A stretch of 64,000 nucleotides of DNA from Hymenoscyphus infarciens (GCA_001414345.1 LLCB01000004.1:62001-126000), one strand, 5' to 3'. Numbered from the stretch's first letter, positions 45,587 to 56,985 are shown. The notes: generated by a model from the sequence alone, not told the origin. Numbers and translations are program-made.

Positions 45587-46467
45587 GAAGAGCCCGAGAA
45601 AGTGGTTACAAACAAAATAATGATGTCTGATTTTTAACCCTTCATTAATTGTCTACAGAGCTGATAAGCACAACCTAAGATAACTCTCCATGATCCCAGA
45701 TTTGGGGGTTGGGTAGCGAATTTGCTAAACAAGCCTATTTACGCAAATTTCGAAAGCTGTTCTCGTCAAAAGAAAAAGCCGGATAAGTGCGAGCGCTTGC
45801 AAAACACCTGGTTCCACGTGCCTTGCGTAGTTTTCTGTCTTATTCCAAGGCTCTTGTGAGTAAAATAGTATTGAGCGAGGGTGACTTCGGATTGGAACGT
45901 GAAGCACTTCAATGGGTGAACCGTTCCGAGTACTCGTAAGAACCCATTGTTTTGCGTACACCTAAACAGTATTTGTTGAAGCACATTGTACTAAAGTCTT
46001 TAGGACAATTAAGATGAATATATCTTGGTTGTCCTAAACTTGTTCTTACAATTATTTGGATTTCCCAAGAGCTCCTGGTTTATTTTTAGTTTTTACTAAA
46101 TAATTGCCTTTACTTATTAATAAAATAAAAACAAAGGTTCGAAGCTTTTGTTCTGAGCAAGGATTACTGTAGTTAATTCAGAGGGAAATCTGTATACACT
46201 TTTTGAATTTAAACATCTCTTTTATTACGCGATTTCAAAATAATACCATTCATACCAAAACGTCACCAACCAACAACATCAACCCTCTTATCGCTAAGCC
46301 ACACTTCAAAAGTTTCATCCCAAGTCCCCACAACCTTCAAGTAAGAGTAAATAGAATAAATACCAACGTAGATATCCCAAGTCCCCAAATCTCTCAACGG
46401 TGCTCGAATCTTCCAATGTCTCATCTCCAAGCTCGAACTACGACAAGTTTTAGTGAACGCCATCGCC
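45587..46467. other. intergenic and promoter of the RRM-like gene
   Basis: AT-rich until about 46200. 46280-46467 could be the leader of the gene starting at 46468. No other gene is recognised. Confidence 0.4.
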
Positions 46468-49400
46468 ATGAGCGATCAGGGTGGTGGGGAAGAGAAACCT
46501 CAGTCCTTGAGAGCTCGCAGACCGAATTTGAAGTTACTGATCCCCGATTCGGCGACGATTGAACAGCAACGACGGACTCACTTTTATGGAAGCTCTGGAG
46601 TCACATCTACAAATCCAAATCCATTTGCTGGCGAAGGTGAAGGTGAAGGATCTCATTATCACCATCGGAAAGAGGACCAGGCTTGCACTTGCACTTGCCC
46701 AACAAAGGTCACCAATAGCGATCAAGAGGAAGGCGCTAAGGTGAATGAAGCCGACAATACTGAGGATATAAGCGACCTGTTACATCTTTACACCAACCCC
46801 AACTCAACTTTTACAACTCCTTCAACAACTGGTCTTCTCCACCAAAACTTTCAATTTTATCGAGAACTATTTCGACATTCAGAACTTCTAGTCAACACTC
46901 TCCACAATGGGCAAGAGCAACAATTAGACAGCATGTCCTCTTCAAGCAACCAGAACAGCAATAGCCACCCCGAGACATCTCCTTCTCACCTTCAATCTCA
47001 CCAAAACATCCACCAAAACCCAAAGGGCAAACCCAAAGACGACAGCTTCACTTTTAACCCCACAACCCCGTTTACAACTTATTCCAAACCATCCTATCCA
47101 AATCATCCCACCTCCATCCTCTCCAAAGGAACAGCCATGTCGCAAGCCTCTCCCATGATTCCGTTGGCAGAGGCCGAATTGCGCATCCAGCTGGCGGTTG
47201 CAGAGACGAACCTCACTCAGGCGGCTAAGGAAGTTGACAGTTTTCCCCGCACTCTCGCCTTCGTGGTTCAAGCACTTGTCCAAAGCTACCCAAATCAACA
47301 CCCCTCCTTCAACGTTCCCAATGACCCCAACTCAATTCCCAACTCCTCTCCTTCGGCCATCATATTTCCCAAACAATATGAAGCTGAGGCTCAGCACCAC
47401 GCCCATCCGCCCAAGAGAGGTGCTGCCACTGCAGGAAGAAGAGAGATGCAATTGGAGCAGGAGGTTGAAGTTCTCAGACGGGAAATCAGACATCTGAGAA
47501 AGAAATTGAAAGAGAAAGATGCTCATGAAGTCAACTCTGATGAAGGAAGTGGAAAGATGGTACACTTTGATGAAAGTAACATCAACGGAGAAACAAGTTC
47601 GAGTTTTACGAAAACCAATGTCCGATCCAAGAACGAGCATAAGGAAGATGAGGAAGAACGAGAGGAAGAAAGAGAGATGCAAGAGCAGAGAAAACGAGTC
47701 AAAGATTCTTTCAAGAGCCTCGATGAATTGACACTTGTTTCTGCCCCAAGCTCTCCAACAGACATCACAGCAAAGAAACTTCAATTGGCAAGAGACAATG
47801 TGGGCATTCGATCCCTGGATGACCTACTTGGTCCTGAGGATGACATGCCAAGAGATGGAACAGGAAAGGCAGAGGAAGCCGTTCTGAGAAATCTTGCCGC
47901 CGATGCCAAATTGGGTCCCGAAGACCGTGCCAGCGCGGAGGTAGTTTCGGAAGAGCACAAGAGAGCCATGGCTCGATTCATGAGTGTTCCCGAATCCAAA
48001 GTTTTGAAGACTGGCTTCGATGCTTCCGGCACAACTCAGGGGGGCGATTGTGATCTGAAGAATCTGGCCGACTCGGATAGTGACGGTGCTCGCTTCAAAG
48101 GCTACCCTACTCGTCCTGGTTTTGCTAATTATGATCGAACACCAATGAAAGTTGAGATAAAGAGTAAAGGCGCTTATGAGCTCTTCGACTCGCTTCAAGA
48201 GAGAGGGGAGGCGATCAGAAACCAGCGGGACCTGGTAGGGCGCAGCAGAGAGCCAAGTTTTCCTCTCATCTTCACACATGGAATTAGATTTATCCCCGGA
48301 GAAGAAGACACAAACTTCATCCGCACGGTACACATTGGTAATCTTCCCATAGATATCCACCTCCGTGAGGTATTGGCGAGAGTTCGAGGTGGTGATATTG
48401 TCTCTGCCATATTGTTGGACACCAAATCGATTACCGGCAATATGAGTGCTCTTATTCAGTTCTCTCATGAGAGTGATGCAGAGGAGTATGCTTGCTTTTC
48501 GGAATTGAATCCATTTTCATTCGGTGAAGATGGCGAAAAGAAGTTTGCGGAAATTACTCTCTTAGAATCATCACCTTCATATCCGATGAGACATAAGAAA
48601 GCTACAACCCTTGATGACCATAGGCCATCCCGTTGCCTGGCCATCCAAGGTTTCTCCACCCGTTTCTCCCTTCGGCGCCTCGAGCAGAGCATCGCTTGCG
48701 GTAATTTCAGTCGTGCCGACTCCCTTCTGGACACATACTTTGACGAAGGTGGAATCTTGCACCTAGAGTTCTCAAATGTCGCTATTGCAGGCAGCTCACT
48801 TGCAATTTTGAATAGCTGGACTGAGTTTCGAGGTGTGGTGGCTGTATTTGAGAATGATCCTTGTGCACGACCCGTGGAGGATTTGTTACTTCCTGCGGAA
48901 CCCAGAAAACCTTTGCATCCAAAGGGCGGTTTCGTAGAGAACGAGGACATACTTTCCGATTATGGCGGCGATGCTCTTCAGTCCGAGACGGTTCAGTCTC
49001 AACGCCAGAGATTGGCAGCACTTACTAACCAAAATGTTGTGATTCCAACTTTTGGTGACAGCAAATTCAAGTCTTCTTCTTGGGCTGACGAAGTTAATGA
49101 CGAGTTTTACTCACCACCACAATCTCCAACTCAGGATGGCCGATTGAGTCCCGCTTCCGATGTAAAAGACAACAACATCCGAAGCTCAAACATTGAGAAG
49201 ATCGGAGAGCAGAATGAAGAACCAACACGCCGATCTGAGGTTGGCCTTGAAGGGAGTAAGTTCGCGCCGGGTCGAAACGATCTTCAACAACGATCGCTAC
49301 GGTCGAACTCCTTCACTCTTTTGAGTCCAGTAGTCGAAGAGAATCGCGGAAAAAATGGAGGTAGCTTTGGCAGCCTCTCTCAATCGCCAGACAATTCCGA

Positions 49401-49659
49401 CTCATCGTTCCGCATTTCCGAAGCGACAAGAAAGGTGGCTCTCGAGAGAGCAGAGGGTATCAAGGGCCATGTCAACGGTCGGCGGATTTCGAATGAGGCT
49501 CAGGTTTCGGTTGTTCACAATCCCGACGAATTGGAGCTGGATCTCGATTCTGATTCTGAGGCTGGTGATGAAGAGAGTGAGGATTCCGCATCCGATGATT
49601 CCCCCAATATTCCAAAGATCGTCGTCGAGGAGGTTCTCCCAGCTGCAATGGAGACTTAG
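46468..49659 (+). CDS. large protein with coiled coil and RRM-like folds
   Basis: A single uninterrupted frame of 1063 residues from ATG 46468 (MSDQGGGEEKPQ). The first third is low complexity with Asn/Ser/His/Pro. A coiled coil (QLEQEVEVLRREIRHLRKKL) lies near residues 330-350, followed by an Arg/Glu-rich helix. Near residue 619 RTVHIGNLPIDIHLREVLAR begins an RRM-like unit with a second RNP-like strand (MSALIQFSHESDAEEY). A second RRM-like unit starts near 723 with RCLAIQGFSTRFSLRRLEQS. The C-terminus is Ser/Asp/Glu-rich (SDSEAGDEESEDSASDDS). This arrangement suggests an RNA-binding regulator, though the RNP aromatic residues are weak. Long intronless genes are unusual in this window. No specific homologue is recognised. 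Confidence 0.8.
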   Translation: MSDQGGGEEKPQSLRARRPNLKLLIPDSATIEQQRRTHFYGSSGVTSTNPNPFAGEGEGEGSHYHHRKEDQACTCTCPTKVTNSDQEEGAKVNEADNTEDISDLLHLYTNPNSTFTTPSTTGLLHQNFQFYRELFRHSELLVNTLHNGQEQQLDSMSSSSNQNSNSHPETSPSHLQSHQNIHQNPKGKPKDDSFTFNPTTPFTTYSKPSYPNHPTSILSKGTAMSQASPMIPLAEAELRIQLAVAETNLTQAAKEVDSFPRTLAFVVQALVQSYPNQHPSFNVPNDPNSIPNSSPSAIIFPKQYEAEAQHHAHPPKRGAATAGRREMQLEQEVEVLRREIRHLRKKLKEKDAHEVNSDEGSGKMVHFDESNINGETSSSFTKTNVRSKNEHKEDEEEREEEREMQEQRKRVKDSFKSLDELTLVSAPSSPTDITAKKLQLARDNVGIRSLDDLLGPEDDMPRDGTGKAEEAVLRNLAADAKLGPEDRASAEVVSEEHKRAMARFMSVPESKVLKTGFDASGTTQGGDCDLKNLADSDSDGARFKGYPTRPGFANYDRTPMKVEIKSKGAYELFDSLQERGEAIRNQRDLVGRSREPSFPLIFTHGIRFIPGEEDTNFIRTVHIGNLPIDIHLREVLARVRGGDIVSAILLDTKSITGNMSALIQFSHESDAEEYACFSELNPFSFGEDGEKKFAEITLLESSPSYPMRHKKATTLDDHRPSRCLAIQGFSTRFSLRRLEQSIACGNFSRADSLLDTYFDEGGILHLEFSNVAIAGSSLAILNSWTEFRGVVAVFENDPCARPVEDLLLPAEPRKPLHPKGGFVENEDILSDYGGDALQSETVQSQRQRLAALTNQNVVIPTFGDSKFKSSSWADEVNDEFYSPPQSPTQDGRLSPASDVKDNNIRSSNIEKIGEQNEEPTRRSEVGLEGSKFAPGRNDLQQRSLRSNSFTLLSPVVEENRGKNGGSFGSLSQSPDNSDSSFRISEATRKVALERAEGIKGHVNGRRISNEAQVSVVHNPDELELDLDSDSEAGDEESEDSASDDSPNIPKIVVEEVLPAAMET

Positions 49660-52500
49660 CTGTCTGTTTGGTGGTGGGAAGGAAATAGTCTCTTTTTCAT
49701 TACACTTTATTCTTCCTTTTTTGGAATGCTAGCAAGCACTGATTTAATAGGGGTTATTTTGATCAAGCATCTAGGGGTTGATGGCTTATCAAAAAATTAG
49801 CATGTTTTGATGCATGAAGGGAGGAAACCGTTCATTCATACAGTTAGCAACCACTCGACCATAAAAGCATTTTAAGCAACAGAAATATATTTAATACAAT
49901 GGGTATCGTGTTTTTTTGGTGATGGTGAGGGGTAAAAATGGTGGAATAAATCTAGTCCTGATATAGTTAGCGTCCTTTGCGACCTCAACCCCAAAACTCA
50001 CTTCAGTTCTGACTCTCGTACACTGCCACAACATCCAAGAAGTCTGAGTTATTTCTAGCATTGCTTATGCGAATTAATCTGCTATTAAATCTCCCATTGT
50101 TTCCCTTTGCTTTCTACGTTCTCTGCCATCTTGCCTGAACTTGAAGAAGTTGGGGCGAATTTGGCTGGAGGCTTTCATATGAAGAAGGCATTTTCAATTT
50201 TTGTTGCCTGTCGCGAAATATATCCTTAGGTCTTCAGGATTGTGTTTGCGCAGAAGGGAATTTAAGGATATACATAAGGATGGGGACTGAAATGGCGTTG
50301 TTGTATTGTACTAAAATTTCTTGGATGATTGTATCAGTTCATTGGACCCACAAGTACCTTAAGAGATGACAGAGAGATATTTCTTCGTCTGAATTACTCT
50401 ACACTGTTTAAATATCTTAAGTATCCTAGTTTTTAGGAAACTATTCTTGAGTGTCTACGATGACCCTCTTCAATATTGCCAGTTCATACTTAGCGAGATA
50501 ATTACCACTATTTCCAGCTCATTCATCTAGCTGTTTTTTCTTCTCTTAGTGTACATGTTCCGTGGAACGATTCAAGCTCTATCTTATAATATGCCGTGGT
50601 GAAAGTCCATGGCGCGTTATTAATATGAGAACCCGATTTGGCTTGCATCTTTTTCTTTCCAAGCGTCTTTTATTCCAGCACGGGTGCGGCGATGCGGTCA
50701 CGTGATATACAAATTTATTCTCTCTCGTTCAACATTTGACTGAAATACTTTATACTAGGGTGTCTAGGAGAAACAGATTAGAATCTCATAAATACTCTAG
50801 ACGTCCTAGAATAAATTTGCTATCGTGGTTATCCTGTTGAGAACCACCAGGGGGGTGCAGGAACTCGTGAGCCGATCGCAAAAACCCTACCAAAAATCAG
50901 CATCTACTCTACAAGATACCTAACTTGATATCAAAAATCTAAACATACAATTGTAATCAGTACCTTCTAGTCTTTAGCTCTACTTAATTCGTTCTTACAT
51001 TAAAGTTGTTGTTGAATTGGTTACCATTCTTTAAGGTGCGGCTCACGAGCGTGACCTGCTTACGGTAGATTTGGGGGCCAGGGCCAACCTCGGCCCACAG
51101 AGCCCACAATTGCCCCACATCAAAATAAACTACTTGTAGACAAATAAGCAGACTCATGTCAATTCCTATAACCAATAGTCTTTGTGCATTGGGATGTAGG
51201 CAGGCTGGTCGCCAATGAGCGTAACCTTCGGGGACGTAAGAGCCGCCTCGATTGATAGAAATAAACCTCCAATCAGGTCATACAAAGCGTATGTTGATGG
51301 TGCTTCTTCAAGTACCGCGGATGTTTCTGTAGGCACAATTGGACCTTCTCTGAAGTTGAACGATTATTCAAGCATACTTACACCTTCTCATGGTGGCCAC
51401 CTTCTCATGGTGACGGAGTATGTGTGTTTAGTTGGACCTTCAACAGAAGTTGAACGATTTAATGCTCAGTTTTTTGCTATTTTTTTGGTTAGATTCTTAC
51501 GGCGTTGAGTGTCGCGTCTTTTTTTAGATTTTTTTGGACAGGGATTTAGAGACATGCTAATTGGGGAGAGGGGGGCAATAAAAAGCGTCAATTCACTACT
51601 CAAACATGAGGCGGTGTCTTGATTGGTTTTGGACGCCCTTTCTAGCGGGAAACCAACACCCCTTGTAGCCACGAATTATATCGTGACTTCAAACGTCATG
51701 CCACCTAGGTTGGTTGGTACTTGTGCTGACCTATTTGTTGATGTGGAGTTTGCAACACTATTAGGCGTCAAGAAGTTGGAATGCTTAACCGATGCCCCAA
51801 TAAGACAAATCCGCTCATCTATTGATGGTAACCTCCCAACGAGGCTATGTGGCCTTCTTAAAGCCGAAATTATGTCAGAGAACAATCACGAGGAATCGCG
51901 GGCTGAATATAAGATCAGCACCAACTAAGATGAATTATCCAACACTGTCAAACCCCCAGATTTACACTAGTATAAGCCGGCCTTCAACGCATATCTTAAG
52001 AACATCTATTAATTGAGGTTGCCCTAGAAGCTCTAGAATGATTGATTCGGCAGTTAAAAGTGGCTAGGAGGATAGAGAAATGTAAAGCTATTCTTATCCA
52101 CAACCTTCTTGTGTCGTTGTTTAAACAAACTCAGTATTTCTAAGCCATTCCGTCTCAGCATTTTTCACGGATGGACTTGGGGCGTATGCTAATCCATGAC
52201 CCAGTCACCCGCCGTTCAGACCCGAGTCTAAGAGGGTGGAAGCTTCTCTTTGGGAGAACTGCCCATGTCGATGCTTAGAGCAACCAACAATCTCCTAGTC
52301 TTCAGATGATCAAAAGCTCAGCCTAACAGAAGTTTACTTTTTACAGCTGTTGCCACCAACTGTTCTCTACCCGCCTTCCGCCTTCAAGGGATCCGCTCTT
52401 TGTTGCAACAACACATCCCATTATCCTCAAAGCCCTCTAGAAAGCGAAAGAGCAAACTCTGTATCACACCCAATTTCAAATTCAAACTATTTACTTCAAT
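49660..52500. other. long intergenic region with weak ORFs
   Basis: No gene is assigned. Frames at 51215-51508 and 51623-51928 (plus) have some protein character (for example VGTIGPSLKLNDYSS and VGTCADLFVDVEFATLLGVKK) and could be remnants of a decayed gene, but I recognise no family and no joints. A short direct repeat inside is described among the findings. Confidence 0.35.
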
Positions 52501-53533
52501 ATGGCTGAACTAAACCACAAGATGAGTGCAGTCAAATGGGAGGGCAAAACCTTCTCAGTCACTGTTGAGAAGGTTGATAACCCAAAGATTCAGCATCCCC
52601 TTGATTCGCTTATTCGTATCACGAGTAGCGCAATCTGTAAGATTCCATGCTCCTTGATCCATTCATGAGAAACTTTGCTGACAAGTTCCCCTTAGGCGGC
52701 ACAGATTTGCACACTTACAATGGACGGGTCCCAACGGACAAACACCTCACACTAGGACACGAAAACATGGGGATTGTTGAGGCAGTCGGAAACGGCGTTT
52801 CAACCATAAAGGTTGGAGACCGTGTGGTAGTCAGTGCTATAGAACACATCATTCAAAGCAATGGCGGGTCAGTGCTGCACCAGACATTTGGTGTGGGTGA
52901 TTATGGACTCGGTGTACCACAAATCAACGGTGGACAAGCAGAATTTATGCTAATTCCATTCGCGTATGACAACCTTCTCGTCGTTCCACCTGGGAAACAG
53001 TATGAAGTGGACTACCTCTTGCTTAATGATATCTGGCCAACGGCTTGGTTCTTGCTTGGAGTCAGCTGGGCAAGTAGGTGGTGATACCGTAGTGGTATTT
53101 GGTGCAGGTAATTAATAGTTCCCCTGATGATGGCCATAAACCTCCATGCTGACGTCTTTCTTTGTAGGACCGGTTGGATTGCTCACTGCTTACTCGGCTC
53201 TGATTCGAGGAGCAGCGCGAGTCTGTAGCGTGGACAGAATACCCGGACGCCTCGAAAAAGCAAGGAGCATTGGTGCAATTGATTGATTTCAGTCACGGCC
53301 CTGCAGACGAGAAAATTTTGAAGTTGGAACCCAATGACGTGGACAGATCCTGCGATTGCGTCGGATTTGAATGTGTCGATGAGACTGGAAGAAACGTAGA
53401 GAACCTGGTGTTTACCTATGCTGTAAATGTACCTCGGGCCGTTGGTGTGGTTGGTTTAATTGGGGTGTATATAACAAAAGAAACCGGTGGGCAGTTTCAT
53501 TTCATACATCTTCCTTCTTTATACTTTAACTAA
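52501..53533 (+). pseudogene. zinc-type alcohol/formaldehyde dehydrogenase-like gene, broken and truncated
   Basis: Exon 1 (52501-52636, MAELNHKMSAVKWEG) joins at 52696 to give SSAICGTDLHTYNGR, with the catalytic zinc cysteine, then LGHENMGIVEAVGNGV (zinc His and Glu) and KVGDRVVV. Near 53050 one extra base throws the frame off; the neighbouring frame continues LESAGQVGGDTVVVFGAG, across a 60-base intron (53108-53167), into GPVGLLTAYSALIRGAARV, the NAD-binding Rossmann turn. Near 53280 a second frame change is needed to reach IDFSHGPADEKILKLEPND and VDRSCDCVGFECVDETG. The gene then ends abruptly at 53533, against an AT-rich repeat island, without the C-terminal part. The intact family oxidises alcohols or aldehydes with NAD(H). 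Two frameshifts and truncation make it a pseudogene. Confidence 0.8.
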
Positions 53534-54490
53534 GGGCCTGTTTGGCTCGCATATATCAGTCCTTTCTAATATATACACTTCCAAAAATAATAAGATAATA
53601 TATAATATATGTATATATATCATAATATACACTAACGTTTAGCTAGTTTATATTATAGTACGTACTTTTACTTACACTTCCTTTAAATATGTGTATTAAG
53701 ATATATACTACTAAAATTAAATAATATACTCTTTGACCTCTTAACCTTTAACTTTTATATTTATATATATATATATATTCCTAGATATCTACTACTTCTA
53801 CAACTATTAGTACTAGTACTAGCGTCATTCCGGCCGTCTACTACTATGTGTAGCGATATGTGTACGTTGAGCTAAATAGTAATTAAATATATTTGTGAAA
53901 AAGCTATAATATATAGTAAGTTACGAGTTAAGCTTGAATTTGCCTACTTCTTTTATAATCCGAGCTTTTTGAGAAAATTCCTTGATTTTCCATCTTTTTA
54001 AGTACTTAGTACTCTTTTACCTTTTAATTAATAATAATATATAATATACTATTTAAAATAATAGGAACGAAAAGGCTTATATCTCCTCTTATACTTTATA
54101 AACTTTATAGAATAAAAATAGATAATTTTAGATCTATCTTACTTTTTATAGAGTCTTAGCATCGCCTGTTATTAACCTTATAGCCTTATAAGGTACTTAG
54201 AGGTAGTAAAAGAGATTTAAAAGAAAAGAGGTAATTTTAAGAATTATTTATTCTTTAGATTACTTTTATTATACTTACTTTAAATTAATAAGTAATATAG
54301 AAGAGAGGATAATTAGATATAGCGCTTCTTTCTAGCTAGGCCTCGACTCTTTTAAAGTACTTTTATTTTCTGTCTTTTAAAGAAAGGAGAGAGAAAGCCT
54401 TAATAAAAAAAAAAGCTTAGATTATAAAAAAGTAAGCAAATTTAAGCTTAACTCGTACTCACTATATCGATGGAATGTATTTTCTTAGAA
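53534..54490. mobile_element. AT-rich repeat island truncating the dehydrogenase gene
   Basis: Composition drops sharply to AT-rich immediately after the dehydrogenase fragment. The left edge, GGGCCTGTTTGGCTCGC, resembles ends seen in some Harbinger/hAT MITEs, but no matching right end is visible. The island contains the inverted-repeat element at 53911-54468. No coding frame remains. Depletion of C and G fits RIP. Confidence 0.5.
53911..54468. mobile_element. MITE-like element with ~55-bp terminal inverted repeats
   Basis: The left arm contains ACGAGTTAAGCTTGAATTTG, then CCTACTTCTTTTATAATCCGAGCTTTTT. Read on the other strand, the right arm contains ACGAGTTAAGCTTAAATTTG, then CTTACTTTTTTATAATCTAAGCTTTTT. 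Most mismatches are C/T or G/A, as in RIP. The element spans about 558 bases with no coding frame. TA at both ends is likely but hard to fix in AT-rich flanks. Confidence 0.65.
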
Positions 54491-55182
54491 TTTTAAACGA
54501 GGCTATACTTTTTAATACCAGAAACTCTCTTTGTAGCTTTAAGTAGAATACTCAAAGGTGGTAGCATACTCTCTAGTATGAAAAGTGCTGAAAAATTGTC
54601 AGCTATAACAATTACACGACGGAGAATTATTAAAGCTAGAATAGTCGCTGGTAATCTATGCGGGAGGCGGCAGTTAAATGGTGCATTGATATAAATCGGT
54701 CTAGATTATTAGAATACTGATATTGTATGACTTAGTATCAAACGATGAAAATTAAAGCCCTTGCTCTGAATTTATTATATTATCGTATATGTATGCTTAT
54801 TAGTCTAAATTTAATGTTTCAAGGGGTTTGTATTGTTGTCCAATCGGGCGAGAGCAGCCCCTCCAATTAAAAGTTAACGCGTTTTCACAATCAGAACCCA
54901 CCCGCGTCGCATTCTTCCTTCGTTTTACATCTTTCTCAATAACACTTCCCTAAACGATACAACTAAGTTCCTCGTAATCTGCGTCTGAATATCGACGTTC
55001 GCAACCATGGCAGACGCTTTCTCAAACTTGGCAAACGTAATGATCACAGGCAACAAGTAGATCTCTTTCTGCTCCATGTTGATTTTCGGCCCATCCACTA
55101 ACGTACCTGTAATACCTTTTCTGAAACGATTCAGAAGATCCTTCAAAGATATCGACCAATTTTCAGAGTTGAACCCAAACGA
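54491..55182. other. intergenic beside repeat island
   Basis: No gene is assigned. A plus-strand stretch from 55006 (MADAFSNLANVMITGNK) reads protein-like for 17 codons before a stop and could be an upstream exon or uORF of the hypothetical gene at 55183. Confidence 0.3.
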
Positions 55183-56112
55183 ATGAACGAGGATGGATAT
55201 GAGGACAGGGAAGCTTTCAAGACTCACCCTGGATTCGTTACCACCAAGCTCTCCTATTCATGCTGCCCTGATGATGACTACCTGAACCACGGCCAAAACA
55301 CCACGACTGTTGAAACCGTTGATGCTGCTCTGCCTCTGCACAAGCAGAAGGGCTTCAAGCAAGTGATCAACATTTTCGAAAATATTCTCCAATTGGGCAC
55401 AGCGGACGGACTTCTCAAGACCAAACTTTTGGGCAGATATACGGAAGATTTTCTTCTTCACTGTCGTGAAGGCTTGTTTGTCCTTGAATCTGTATACGCC
55501 ATTGGTTTCTTCAATACCCTCCCGAAAGAAATCGCAGCTTGCGTCCAGTCTGTGGTCATTACATCAGCGTTATTATATGCAGACGATTATGATGCTCGTG
55601 AAGTCTGGTCAAAGGAAGAAGAAGATGCATCCACGCCCTTCACAACAGCCCTGAAAGATACCTTGCCGAATCTCCGAGAGGTCTCTTTCTTCTTACCAGC
55701 CGATATTTCCGACTTCTGCTGCACTTACGCCACAATAGAGATATGCGAGCTTCGAACGGATGGCACTATCGATGTTGTTAGGGTTATGGGCACAGAAGAT
55801 AGGTTTGTGAAGGATGATTGGACTTTAGACAATCAATATTTAATGACCAATATTATCCGTGGGGAGTGTCCTGATCATTTTCCGGAAATCTCGTGGGAAG
55901 AAAGAATGAATTATTGGAGGAAGGCTCCAGACATAATTAAGTCAGTAAGAGAGGAAAGTATTTGCGACGCGAGTGAATCAATCAGGAGGTTTGGATGGTC
56001 GCAGGTTAAGGGCTCGTTCATTTTGACAAGGCATTCTGGGGTTGCCCAGGGCTTTGTAGAAGCTGAACAAGAGGAAGACGAAATCCCGAGGAAGAGAATG
56101 AAACCTACTTAG
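55183..56112 (+). CDS. hypothetical protein, 309 residues
   Basis: A single frame from ATG 55183 (MNEDGYEDREAFKTHPG) to TAG 56112. Features are a hydrophobic-aromatic core (LFVLESVYAIGFFNTLPKEI), ACVQSVVITSALLYADDYDA, then PNLREVSFFLPADISD. A later acidic/aromatic segment (PEISWEERMNYWRKAPD) precedes a basic tail ending RKRMKPT. The layout with LPKEIAACVQSVVIT and LPNLREVSFFLP resembles fungal 2EXR or F-box-linked leucine-rich proteins, without a definable domain. No signal peptide or membrane span is present. Upstream sequence at 55006-55056 might supply extra N-terminal residues. Real gene likely; function unknown. Confidence 0.6.
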   Translation: MNEDGYEDREAFKTHPGFVTTKLSYSCCPDDDYLNHGQNTTTVETVDAALPLHKQKGFKQVINIFENILQLGTADGLLKTKLLGRYTEDFLLHCREGLFVLESVYAIGFFNTLPKEIAACVQSVVITSALLYADDYDAREVWSKEEEDASTPFTTALKDTLPNLREVSFFLPADISDFCCTYATIEICELRTDGTIDVVRVMGTEDRFVKDDWTLDNQYLMTNIIRGECPDHFPEISWEERMNYWRKAPDIIKSVREESICDASESIRRFGWSQVKGSFILTRHSGVAQGFVEAEQEEDEIPRKRMKPT

Positions 56113-56704
56113 GCTTCCCGTGTTCTGTTTGCCTTCCCCTGAAACTCTCCCGCTGGCTCACTCTCATCTTTGCTGTAGGGTTTCGACATCTATTCCGCAT
56201 CTATGTAGTACTTTCAAGTTCTACAATTTACCACATTCTGGCTAAAGTCGCAATGAAAATGACTGTTAAGGACTGTTGCGTGCCTTCCCGCAACAAGGAC
56301 TTATGTGGATATCCAAGCTCAGTTCAATGAACCGCAATAGTCCAAACCTTTTGGATAATATTCTTCATTAGATATCGTGTAGATTATTATGAGCTTTGCA
56401 AACCTGTGTTATCGAGTCAATTATTCTCACTCTCCTGAAACAATAGTGTTTGGTGAAAGTATTTTAGCAGATGGTATGAATTCACTTCCTTACAAATCCT
56501 GACACCCACTAGGCACATTCAACTTTATGTTTCCATTCAGTCAGTATCACCAATTCATAACAGAAAACATCAGCAATTCAACACCGCACCGCCACATCCA
56601 GTCACCACCTTTGTTGTTCCCGCACTACTCTCAGGCTTTCTTGCTGATCCACAATATTTTCCAACATTCTAACTTTTGTCAGTATCTTTCCTCAAGTTTA
56701 GTAT
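56113..56704. other. intergenic, no gene
   Basis: Spacer between convergent genes, with no recognised feature. Confidence 0.45.
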
Positions 56705-56985
56705 TCAACTCGAGGATAAACACACAGTACTACCACGGCAAAATACAACACAGCATCCATCACCAAGCGCACTAGACCAGATCCATGACTTGGCAGCAAA
56801 GCCAAGGCTATGTGTTCCTGCGGTCGACTGGTACGTCGTCAGAAAACGAGGATGCAAAGAGAAATATAGAGGAAACGCACATAGGCCCGCTGGGTTCCTT
56901 GGTAATCGTATTCCGACCAAAGGTCGATGCGATAGGCAGAAGCAGAAGCGAGAAGGGTTGTGAGGACGATGGTTGAGATTTGCAT
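56705..56985 (-). CDS. small secreted cysteine-containing protein
   Basis: Two exons, 56985-56881 and 56827-56705, give 75 residues; the 53-base intron has GTGCGT, a CTGAC branch-like site and TACCAG. The signal peptide MQISTIVLTTLLASASA is followed by YRIDLWSEYDYQGTQRAY and, across the intron, STAGTHSLGFAAKSWIWSSA. Then comes LGDGCCVVFCRGSTVC with four cysteines and a short Ser tail. The Gly-Asp-Gly-Cys-Cys cluster and small size fit a secreted candidate effector. The C-terminus may differ if a further intron exists. A TATAGA box lies about 110 bases upstream. No named family is recognised. Confidence 0.7.

Noticed and set aside
54925..55227. 100-codon minus-strand frame next to the hypothetical gene at 55183
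   Set aside because: No ATG in a good context, no recognisable domain, and it overlaps sequence that reads better on the plus strand.
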